From Flavobacterium sp. 1 (lineage in GTDB: Bacteria > Bacteroidota > Bacteroidia > Flavobacteriales > Flavobacteriaceae): a stretch of DNA of 64,000 bases. The stretch is taken from the NCBI RefSeq assembly GCF_002797935.1, contig NZ_PGER01000001.1, positions 5,270,001-5,334,000 of the forward strand, given 5' to 3'. A program made the position numbers and the translations under genes. Positions 57,001 to 64,000 of this stretch are shown piece after piece. The notes under the pieces are model-generated. The model did no database searches, was not told where the DNA came from, and saw only the letters and a list, made by a program, of their open reading frames with translations. How positions within the stretch are numbered: the stretch's first letter is position 1; each line of letters opens with the position of its first letter.

Positions 57001-58479
57001 AATGATGTGCAATTGCCAAAACCAGATTCAGGCTCTATTGTAGACATTGATTTAAGCCAGTATACGGATGCAGGTACAAAGACACCAATTAATACTCTTT
57101 TTAATGATGGAAAAGTTGACCTTTCCAACGGATTTGTAAGGAATATTGATTTCTGTGTTAAGGAATTATCTTGTGTATCTCACGTAGCAGTTGTTCTTGA
57201 CGAATCTGGTTCTATAGATTTGAAAGAAATGAATAAAATAAAGAAACAATTAAAAGGATTTGTGTACCAACAAGCCATCACTAATGAGAAAATCGGGTCA
57301 AATATTTATATTTCATTAACAGGAATGTCAGATAGTGATGCTAATACGAGAACTGATTTTATTGAGCCAATTAAAGCTTCTACCGATCCATCAGTGTTGA
57401 ACAGATTATATACATGGATTGATGATTTGGGCATGCGAAATGGTCAAACAGGAGTTAGCGCAGGATCAGATTATTGGAATAGCGGATTGGATAAAGCATT
57501 AAGTTATACTTTGAAACCCAATGTAGTGATTATGATTACAGATGGTTGTCAATCTGCAAATGCAGGAACTCTTCAAGCAACCATGAAAAAATTTAACAAT
57601 GCTAAAGGCAGCAGCTCTGATTTACCTCATTTGTATGTTGTTGGTATTGAAAATGGGTTTTATGTAGACAAGCCATCAACGGCTAAGATTTTGGATCGTA
57701 ATGAAGATCCCAATTATAATACTGCATTGCAAAAAAGAAGTTTGACTGCAAAAGTAGCCGCCAGATTAACCAAGTCTTTACAATATCTATTAGGATTTAC
57801 TGAGACTGAATTTCCAGTATCGAGTATAAGTGACTTTAAAACGGCTACTTATTTTGGTCATGATAATTTTAATTTATTGGCTTCGGATGAAACCTATATT
57901 TCAGACAAACTAGCTGATAGTGATATTGTCTGCGGTGATTCGGCTATCAAGGATTTTTGTGATGATTGTTTTTCTTTTAAGCCAGAGCCTGATCATGAAT
58001 ACTTGTTGAGTGCATGGGTTAAAGAGGAATCCTTTGTTCAAGTTAAGTCTTATATGAATTCTGCAATTAATATTGTGTTTTATAGACAAAAAGAAGCATT
58101 AGATGTGCCTGCGCAAATTATTGCTACAGAAATTGCTGTTCCGTCAGGTGAGATTATCGATGGATGGCAAAGAATTGTGAAAAAAATTAAAGTTCCAACC
58201 AATGCGATAACAATTGGTTTTACCTTAGAAAACAAAAGTGCTAGTATACCAGTGTATTTTGATGATATTAGAATTCATCCCCTAAAGGGAAGTGTTAAGT
58301 CATTTGTTTACGACCCTGAAACGTTTAAACTAATGTCGGAACTGGACGAAAATAATTACAGTACTTTTTATGAGTATGATAATGAAGGCGGGTTAGTTCG
58401 TGTGAAAAAAGAGACTGCCAAAGGTATTAAGACAATTCAGGAAACACGTTCAGGAAACTTTATTAACACAAAAGAATAA
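54049..58479 (+). CDS. LRR-Ig-PKD-VWA giant protein with a C-terminal YD-type module
   Basis: The 1476-residue protein has a signal peptide ('FCMVLCSLATFAQ'), plant-type LRRs (about 105-370) and an Ig-like domain nearly identical to its paralogue's (about 400-487). PKD-like domains follow (488-660), then 'HFNFNFKIP' (about 670), a 'VLKKLFLTLVNKL' module (about 918), and a VWA domain (about 1046-1248) with the MIDAS start Asp1051-Glu-Ser-Gly-Ser1055 and 'NVVIMITDG'. From about 1270 the sequence changes character to 'EYLLSAWVKEESF', 'IDGWQRIVKKIKVP', 'VYFDDIRIHPLKG' and 'ENNYSTFYEYDNEGGLVRVK'. This is a beta-sandwich plus YD-type C-terminus that I recall from single-chain relatives of the 1872-residue protein. 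The LRR-VWA part is thus fused to a module from another gene family. Confidence 0.76.
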   Translation: MVNGFKIKKYWILTFCMVLCSLATFAQDLSDKEIGFDAVKISGLLKEHGISNINISREIILMRDLYKMEYFKIKKNEDIFLQNLKSNKSITNRTDIPSLERSTLIALYNSAGGANWINKTGWDINNPESDVSTWYGITVSNGKVVSISLHDNGLIGNIPDLSVLTSLGYLNLGSNNFGNTAIPSFFNKMTSLEHLLLYNSHFNGAIPDLSKLMNLKQLDLSNNSFTSSSVPSWISNLVKLEHVNLNNCNVTGEIPDLSMLTNLLELGLSANKITGKLPLWLFNLPNLRSLSLSINYINGSIPDEVGNSTLISLLIAGNQLEGNIPASISKMKYLQSLWLTANKLEGDIPDLTKAPMLSQLLLDLNKFRFMDFVDEFPAYKTKFTTDFLYDYQAKINVPQTITIETGQSIELKMFPDGDTRYLANDTYQWFKNDVAITGATSRVYTIASLLAKDVGTYVCKSYHTVNPDMSPLILEREPITLSITNCIPKAGTLKLSTEQVAVGETAKFSFEQTAGTVIAGEVVNYKWTITDTAGQTVNSSTTTVGTHSFVFTAEGKYTVNLVVTGADGCQATFNQEVTIVPEKKCINENISFSFETTSPNLSYVWTSKNATGEVVNSSTASASSLYNVSFAISGDYTITMVATDMVTQCSETFTKKVTIESCAPTNCMVHFNFNFKIPDTGFGGLVLNLDSRMNIANGVVDFLKANSNKKLFATTFDMTNKGVNAVMVNKEITVSPGDVYKVGTANEISNNKPTVIRIQDNSYSNTFSTLINSGILKNTSLKKDDLDVSFFIISEDNYTSTLDGAKNAYQDLLSSGKAKKVFFVFVNEGKFSYVKRVGLVNRKVTISPIEFLTEIKGSAPINYAETNSILNSDFVQFSKTQIANAGFKKVLSDFLQKGYDDVSSNCEDVESCTKKNINTPVLKKLFLTLVNKLKDIPAGNDANTYAQKELAALAPYTIDLKPIIYNFINTSSTISFSFSETSLENDVQLPKPDSGSIVDIDLSQYTDAGTKTPINTLFNDGKVDLSNGFVRNIDFCVKELSCVSHVAVVLDESGSIDLKEMNKIKKQLKGFVYQQAITNEKIGSNIYISLTGMSDSDANTRTDFIEPIKASTDPSVLNRLYTWIDDLGMRNGQTGVSAGSDYWNSGLDKALSYTLKPNVVIMITDGCQSANAGTLQATMKKFNNAKGSSSDLPHLYVVGIENGFYVDKPSTAKILDRNEDPNYNTALQKRSLTAKVAARLTKSLQYLLGFTETEFPVSSISDFKTATYFGHDNFNLLASDETYISDKLADSDIVCGDSAIKDFCDDCFSFKPEPDHEYLLSAWVKEESFVQVKSYMNSAINIVFYRQKEALDVPAQIIATEIAVPSGEIIDGWQRIVKKIKVPTNAITIGFTLENKSASIPVYFDDIRIHPLKGSVKSFVYDPETFKLMSELDENNYSTFYEYDNEGGLVRVKKETAKGIKTIQETRSGNFINTKE

Positions 58480-58483
58480 GGGT

Positions 58484-59200
58484 ATGTTTTGCAAAAAAGG
58501 GATCTTCGTTTGGCTGATACTTCATTGTTGTTTTGGCCATTCACAAACAGTGAGTGCTGTTTTTAAAAAATTAGGACAGCAATACAGTGTGGCTAAACCG
58601 CTTCAATATCAATCAAAATATGTTTTGTATAAAGATTTTGATTCTAAAAAAATTGAGGAAAGCTATAAAGGAAGTTTTTATAAAAATAGCCAAAATGAAA
58701 TCTACATGAAAATTGGAGACACAGAAATACTGAATTCAAAATCGGTAAATCTTAAGATAAGCCATCCAGAAAAAGCTATAGAAATTTCTAACCCGGTTTC
58801 CACTTATTATGGTGATTTTGACATGAAGCCTTTACTGGAATTGTGCAAAATCGAAAAATTCATTGATTACAAGTCATACTGGGAAATAACAATGACAACA
58901 AAGCCTTTTTCGAGTCTTCCCTATTCGAAAATCATTGTCAGGGTATCTAAAACTTATTTTTTGCAAAAACAAGTTTTTTATTACAATACAGCTACTAATT
59001 TTTCACAGGATTTTAGAAAGCCAGATGTGCACTATCCTCGATTAGAGATAGTTTATGAAAATTATAATAGAAATGCCATAAATGCTTCGGTTTTTAAAAG
59101 CAGTGCCTATTTTACTAATTCAGGGAAAAATGAAATTGTTTTGTCCCAAAGATTAAAGAAATATGAGATTGTCGACCAAAGAAATAATTCCAATAATTAA
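58484..59200 (+). CDS. Small exported protein, possibly LolA-like fold
   Basis: The 238-residue protein has a signal peptide ('IFVWLILHCCFGHSQ') and a beta-rich mature part with no cysteine cluster or catalytic motif. The succession of long strands with alternating aromatic residues ('YQSKYVLYKDFDSKKIEESY', 'SYWEITMTTKPF', 'YFLQKQVFYYN') recalls the half-barrel fold of LolA/LppX-like carriers, a weak fold-level impression only. It starts 5 bases after the LRR-VWA gene and ends 16 bases before the next giant gene, so it is clearly an operon member. It may assist delivery or anchoring of the giants. Confidence 0.55.
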   Translation: MFCKKGIFVWLILHCCFGHSQTVSAVFKKLGQQYSVAKPLQYQSKYVLYKDFDSKKIEESYKGSFYKNSQNEIYMKIGDTEILNSKSVNLKISHPEKAIEISNPVSTYYGDFDMKPLLELCKIEKFIDYKSYWEITMTTKPFSSLPYSKIIVRVSKTYFLQKQVFYYNTATNFSQDFRKPDVHYPRLEIVYENYNRNAINASVFKSSAYFTNSGKNEIVLSQRLKKYEIVDQRNNSNN

Positions 59201-59216
59201 AATAAAAGATAGATAT

Positions 59217-62200
59217 ATGTATATCAACAAACGTTTAGTAGTATTTGTATTTACATTTTTTTCATTGTTTGCTTTTGGACAACAAGAAGAATTTTTGGGA
59301 GATAAAAAAGAGGGGACGCAACTTAGTGGTTTACCAATTTTGCATATAACTGATCCTAAATTTTCTGATTTAAGTAATCAAAAAATATTCACTTCTGTTA
59401 ATCCGGCAGTGACGATTCATTTTGGATTTAACGATATAGATATTAAATCGCCAGGTTATAGCGATATTTATTCTTGTAAAATAGAATTAAGTGTCACGTC
59501 TTATGATAATAGTGGAAATGGCTTAGGTTCAAAATCAGTTACACTAACCATTGAACATAACAATAGTACAAAAAGTTTAGAGTTCAATGATTATGTTGTT
59601 TATAAACTTCCTGGAATTCATAAAGCCGATGTTAAAGTAGTATCCATAAAATATTCAAAGACAGTATCATTTCCAACAGCATATTTAGCATTAAAATTCA
59701 ATACAGAGCGTTATTACAATTTGCAGATGAGTGGTTCAAATTCATCTGTATTGCCTATAAGTTATAAACTGGTAAAGTATAGTGGCACTAATGAAGTTGT
59801 TGTGTCTAAAGTTAGTGATGGAGCCGAAGAATTAGTGATTAATTGGACAAAAGATACTAAAGCTCCTGCAGTTGAGTATGAATTGGAATGGACTTGGGTA
59901 GATAATTATAAAAAAGAAGGGGGTAAATTATTGCCTAATGATATAGCCCTAACGGATCAGGATTTTAAACAAAACAGTACAAGAATACAAACTAAAGGCA
60001 CTACCTATAGAATTCCTTTAGTTTATTCTAATGGTTATTTGGTTTATAGAATTAGGCCCGTTGGACGATTTCTAGATGATACATCAAAGAATTATTATGG
60101 AGTTTGGTCATCTGGAATTTCAGATAAATACACTTTAGTTAGTAATTGGCCATATAGTGTAGAAATTGACAAAGCCCACGAAGGAGGCAATAAGAATTGG
60201 CAATATCAAGCTTCTTTTGCTGAAGACGGAAAGAAAAAAGAAGTGGTAAGTTATTTTGACGGGTCTTTACGCAATCGTCAAACGGTTACCAAAGTAAATT
60301 CAAACAATAAAGCAATTGTAGGAGAGGTAATCTATGATAATCAAGGTAGAGCCGCAATAGAAGTACTGCCAACGCCGATTGAATCTTCGGCAATACGTTT
60401 TTATAATGATTTAAATACCAATGAAGCGGGTTTATTATACTCTCATAAAGATTTTGATTGGGATAATGCTAGTGTAAAAGATTGTAACCCAATTCCTGTT
60501 CCTAAAATGTCCAATAAAGCAGGAGCCGGCAAATATTATTCTCCAAATAATGATCCACTCGATAATTATCAGGATTTTGTTCCAGATGCTATCGGGTATC
60601 CCTTTTCTCAAGTTGTATACACACCTGATAATACAGGAAGAATTAAAAGTAAGGGAGGGGTAGGGCCAGATCATCAAATTGGGTCAGGACATGAAATGCA
60701 ATATTTTTATGCTCATCCTAAACAGGAGGAATTAAACCGTCTTTTTGGTTATAAAGTTGGTAATTATTCTCATTACAAAAAAAATACGGTAATTGACCCT
60801 AATGGACAAGTGAGCGTAAGTTATTTAGATCCACAAGGAAGAACTGTTGCAACAGCTCTTGCTGGAGACAATAAAGGGAATTTGGTTTCGCTTGATGATG
60901 AAAAGAATCAAACCTTGCATGTCATGACAACAACTGACTTATTATCAAATAATGATAGGTATGTCTCAGGAGAGAATGGTGTCGTTGAAGATGGGATAAA
61001 GTTAAGTACTCCTATTACTGTGGTTAAAGAAGGAGACATTAAATTTGAATATTCTTTTGTAAAAGCTAAGGGTGGTTATACAGATACTTGTCTAAACAGT
61101 AAGTTTTACCCTTTCGTATATGACTGGTCTATCAGTTTAAAAAATGATTGTGCTTTGGAGTTGCTTACGGGTAATAATCCTTTGATTTCAAAAATTGGAA
61201 CTTATAGTTTAAGTGGCACTAGTGTCGCTGAATTAAGTTTTAAAAACAAAGTATTTAATGCCAAAGACGGAGAGAATTTTTTAAAGGTTGGTTCCTATCC
61301 TTTAAGTAAAGATCTTCGTGTAGATCAGGATGCTTTAGAGAAGTATGCGGAGGATTATATTACGGAATTAAAAAACAACACGAAGTGTTTACCGGATTTA
61401 TCTTCATTAGAGACAGATATAACTATAACGGATTGTAACATAACCTGCAAGAGTTGTGAGCAATCGCTGGTATGCGATAATCTAACTCCAGAAGACTGCA
61501 CTGCTTTTCAATTATTGCTTTCTGCCGAAGTAAATAAACTTGGAAATATTGATGCAAGAGAATCTTATATTGTAAAAGCAGAAGCTAGATATGTTGAAAA
61601 AAATATGCTGACGGTTCTTGAACTAGAAAATTCGGAACGCCCTAATTATGAAAAACATTTCAAAGCTGAATTCAGAAGCTTATTAACAAATTGTAGAGAT
61701 TTATGCGAGCAACCCATAAATGTCTGTAATCTCAATTTGGATATTTTATTGGGAGATGTTAGCCCTCATGGTCAGTATGGTTCTGTGGAAGGGGTTGAAA
61801 CTGAAGATGGAGATCAAGTTGCTGATACCGATCTTACTACAGAAAAAATTATAGATCCTTTAAGTATTTTTAACGAAAACAATCAATTGCTATATGGAGG
61901 TTATACAACAAATACCTATTTAGATGAGGATACAAAACAAAATGTAACAGAAACTATTTCTAATTATAATTGGAAAAAACCTTTTGATACATCGTATAAA
62001 GAAGAAGATGGTTCTGTCTCAAAAATTAGAGTTAAACTTGTCAGTGAAAATGTTGATCATCCTGAATTGAATGTTTATGAGCCAGCTTTGGATGGTATTA
62101 TTTTGACGGCATTGGATCGTGATCCAGATAGTGATAACGTTAATGATTATCTAGTACAACCAAAATATTTGAGAGATGTAGCTCAATTTATTGCTATATG

Positions 62201-64000
62201 GAAGCCAAATTGGGCTAAATCACTAGTGCAGTATCATCCAGAGTATCAATATTATGTTTACAATTCAAATTTGTGTAATAAAACAAATGGGGATGGGGTA
62301 AATTCCGATGGTTTTGATGAACAATTGCGCAATAAAGAGTTTTATGATGATTATACAAAAGCTATTGATAATACTATATTTAATAAAAATGGAGGTACAA
62401 TAGCTCAACTGCTAAATATTGATAGCAACGCCAACAACAGCGATCCATTTTATAATTCTAAAAATGACAAAGATACATTAGCAGATTATGCTGTTCGCAA
62501 AGCTTTAATGAAAGAAGCATTAGAAGTTAATTTTGACGGCATGGCTCTTCCCTCTGGGAAAAAACTAAATATGCTGCAGGCTGCTTATTATTTTGCTGTT
62601 TTTTCTAATGGAATAGCTCCACAATCAGCGTATGTTGCTTTTTCTAATGCAACAAATCCTCAATTGTTAGATATAATTAACCAACTTGGGCAGAATGGAA
62701 ATAGTGCCGATTTAAATATAAAACAAAGAATATGGTCTAATTTCAGATCCTATTATACAGCTTTAAAAGAAAAAACCCGCACTGTTTTTGCTCATATTTA
62801 TGCCAGTAAAAACAATAATTATAATGATTGTATTGGGAACGCAGAGAGTAAAGATACTTATGTTACCTTATTCAAAAAATACACTGCGGTAGGTTCTCCA
62901 AATAATTATGAACAACTATTAACACTTATTGATTCAATTCCCGAGAATCCGGTTTTACCAGCTACCACTCCTCCGAGTATTGGTGTCGAATTAGCATGTT
63001 CTAATGTAACATCAGGTTTGTATATTGATAAAGTAAAACGTTTTGTGCCAGCAGATTTTGGATATGATTCATCTATTGGTGACATGGAATTCTTGGCTGA
63101 AACTAAAGCAAGCATGGAGTCCAAAATGTATATTGAAACAGGAAGATGTCCTATATCATTCGATTTGGAAAATTTACTGAAAGGATTGGTAGATACTTCT
63201 ATTCAGGATAAAGGGTTGTTGATTACTGGTTTTAATACATCGAGTATGCCCTTTTTAACTCAAAGTATATTTAATGCTCAATTAAACCCAGGTTTTAATT
63301 TAGAATCATCGGTAAATATCCCACAAATTGTAACACGTGAAGTTGGCGGTAAACTGAATATCGTTTTTACTCAGAATGGAAATGATATTTCTAGCCCGAT
63401 TGAATTAAGTTTTGCCAAAAATTTGTCTAACTATCAAAACCCCTGCGGAGTAAATGTTACTGCTCCCAAATGGGCTGATGTCATAGGATTTAAAAATTTC
63501 TATGCAGTACCAGGCTCTTATAACAGTACTCTAAAAACATATAGATTTCGAATTGTTGCTATTATAAATAGAAAAGGAAGCGTGTCAAGTTGTACTACTC
63601 CCGAAGAAATACTTATTGATGGAATTACAAAAGCAAATATATCAGACTGTTCTTCACTAGTAGTTGCTCCATGTGATAAAAAGCAAAAATTCAGTGATGC
63701 ATTCAATAAATTAGTGCTTCACTTACAAGCCAATGCTACTTTGAAAAGTCCAGATTTGAATATTTCAAGTGATGATACTTTTGTAAATGGATACTTGTAT
63801 GAATATTTTGGAATCAAACAAGGCGATATTGTAAAATGGCATAACACTGCTGAAGGAGTTGACATTAGCGTAAATGATGTAAAACGTGTTTCTGTCAATC
63901 TTGGATCATACAGTTTAGGAAGAGATATAATAAAAAGTGTATTTATTAATGGTTTAGAATCAGGGAATAAAAGTACTTTACTAAGTGTAAGAATTAAAAC
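59217..64000 (+). CDS. Giant RHS-like exported protein, N-terminal 1594 residues (runs off the window)
   Basis: The ATG at 59217 opens a frame without stop to the window end, at least 1594 codons. It starts with a signal peptide ('LVVFVFTFFSLFAFGQ'). The early part is beta-rich with FN-like strands. Around residues 320-390 there is 'NWQYQASFAEDGKKKEVVSY', 'FDGSLRNRQTVTKV' and 'VIYDNQGRAAIEVLPTP', which is the RHS/YD style (YDxxGR, 'SYFDGLGR' type) seen at the N-terminus of Bacteroidota RHS proteins. A Cys-rich stretch ('NITCKSCEQSL'-like, near 740-760) is followed by long helical and beta regions without a named domain. The C-terminus, where a variable toxin or effector tip would sit in an RHS protein, is beyond the window. 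Confidence 0.72.
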   Translation, partial: MYINKRLVVFVFTFFSLFAFGQQEEFLGDKKEGTQLSGLPILHITDPKFSDLSNQKIFTSVNPAVTIHFGFNDIDIKSPGYSDIYSCKIELSVTSYDNSGNGLGSKSVTLTIEHNNSTKSLEFNDYVVYKLPGIHKADVKVVSIKYSKTVSFPTAYLALKFNTERYYNLQMSGSNSSVLPISYKLVKYSGTNEVVVSKVSDGAEELVINWTKDTKAPAVEYELEWTWVDNYKKEGGKLLPNDIALTDQDFKQNSTRIQTKGTTYRIPLVYSNGYLVYRIRPVGRFLDDTSKNYYGVWSSGISDKYTLVSNWPYSVEIDKAHEGGNKNWQYQASFAEDGKKKEVVSYFDGSLRNRQTVTKVNSNNKAIVGEVIYDNQGRAAIEVLPTPIESSAIRFYNDLNTNEAGLLYSHKDFDWDNASVKDCNPIPVPKMSNKAGAGKYYSPNNDPLDNYQDFVPDAIGYPFSQVVYTPDNTGRIKSKGGVGPDHQIGSGHEMQYFYAHPKQEELNRLFGYKVGNYSHYKKNTVIDPNGQVSVSYLDPQGRTVATALAGDNKGNLVSLDDEKNQTLHVMTTTDLLSNNDRYVSGENGVVEDGIKLSTPITVVKEGDIKFEYSFVKAKGGYTDTCLNSKFYPFVYDWSISLKNDCALELLTGNNPLISKIGTYSLSGTSVAELSFKNKVFNAKDGENFLKVGSYPLSKDLRVDQDALEKYAEDYITELKNNTKCLPDLSSLETDITITDCNITCKSCEQSLVCDNLTPEDCTAFQLLLSAEVNKLGNIDARESYIVKAEARYVEKNMLTVLELENSERPNYEKHFKAEFRSLLTNCRDLCEQPINVCNLNLDILLGDVSPHGQYGSVEGVETEDGDQVADTDLTTEKIIDPLSIFNENNQLLYGGYTTNTYLDEDTKQNVTETISNYNWKKPFDTSYKEEDGSVSKIRVKLVSENVDHPELNVYEPALDGIILTALDRDPDSDNVNDYLVQPKYLRDVAQFIAIWKPNWAKSLVQYHPEYQYYVYNSNLCNKTNGDGVNSDGFDEQLRNKEFYDDYTKAIDNTIFNKNGGTIAQLLNIDSNANNSDPFYNSKNDKDTLADYAVRKALMKEALEVNFDGMALPSGKKLNMLQAAYYFAVFSNGIAPQSAYVAFSNATNPQLLDIINQLGQNGNSADLNIKQRIWSNFRSYYTALKEKTRTVFAHIYASKNNNYNDCIGNAESKDTYVTLFKKYTAVGSPNNYEQLLTLIDSIPENPVLPATTPPSIGVELACSNVTSGLYIDKVKRFVPADFGYDSSIGDMEFLAETKASMESKMYIETGRCPISFDLENLLKGLVDTSIQDKGLLITGFNTSSMPFLTQSIFNAQLNPGFNLESSVNIPQIVTREVGGKLNIVFTQNGNDISSPIELSFAKNLSNYQNPCGVNVTAPKWADVIGFKNFYAVPGSYNSTLKTYRFRIVAIINRKGSVSSCTTPEEILIDGITKANISDCSSLVVAPCDKKQKFSDAFNKLVLHLQANATLKSPDLNISSDDTFVNGYLYEYFGIKQGDIVKWHNTAEGVDISVNDVKRVSVNLGSYSLGRDIIKSVFINGLESGNKSTLLSVRIK

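Noticed and set aside
42569..59200. T9SS C-terminal sorting domains on the giant proteins
   Set aside because: None of the visible C-termini has the 'YPNP..' and 'G.Y.L.I' sorting pattern seen in the metalloprotease.
1..64000. CRISPR arrays, tRNA and rRNA genes
   Set aside because: No regular direct repeat-spacer pattern and no recognisable tRNA or rRNA sequence was found on either strand.

Overview
The window is AT-rich with very short, often overlapping intergenic gaps. It carries Bacteroidota hallmarks: a type IX secretion sorting domain on a metalloprotease, TAnnTTTG-type promoters, few Shine-Dalgarno sequences, and an OmpA/ice-binding-like pair. A Flavobacterium-like organism is the best guess. 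No rRNA, tRNA or CRISPR array was seen.

Region 1 (1-3446): the end of an ice-binding-like (DUF3494) surface protein, an OmpA-family barrel/peptidoglycan-binding protein, and a convergent PHP-type tyrosine phosphatase of the kind that acts on capsule kinases, separated from ompA by a strong bidirectional terminator.

Region 2 (3944-26046, + strand): an exopolysaccharide/O-antigen locus. It makes GDP-L-fucose (fcl, gmd) and, by inference, a CMP-activated ulosonic acid (HMGL-type aldolase, CMP-sugar synthetase, HAD phosphatase). It then encodes a BNR/sialidase-like lipoprotein, flippase, GT29 sialyltransferase-like enzyme, several GT2/GT4 enzymes (one disrupted at an A7 tract), a GT11 fucosyltransferase, two acyltransferases, polymerase, DUF1972 transferase, the WcaJ/WbaP-type initiating transferase, Wza and the Wzc tyrosine kinase. 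A terminator, a MITE-like inverted repeat and a decayed transposase fragment follow.

Region 3 (26626-38139, - strand): a compact type II secretion/type IV pilus-like operon. It holds a Lys-rich MORN-like protein, four prepilin-like proteins all with Ala instead of Gly before the cleavage site, GspF, a peptidase lacking the methylase half, GspE, the secretin, GspL/PilMN, PilO, an FN3-like lipoprotein and PilP. A T9SS-sorted reprolysin-like metalloprotease (38395-41115, - strand) follows.

Region 4 (41414-64000, + strand, running off the end): an operon of giant exported proteins. In order: Skp-like chaperone, lipoprotein, SpvB/RHS-like 1872-residue protein, two paralogous LRR-Ig-PKD proteins (the second with a VWA domain and a C-terminal YD module), a small exported protein, and another giant RHS-like protein open at the window end. 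The C-terminal module expected on the 1872-residue protein appears instead at the end of the LRR-VWA protein, as if the LRR genes had been inserted into an ancestral giant gene. Regions 2 and 4 hold the most promising unexplained biology: a non-canonical CMP-ulosonate route, and a split giant surface or toxin-like assembly.
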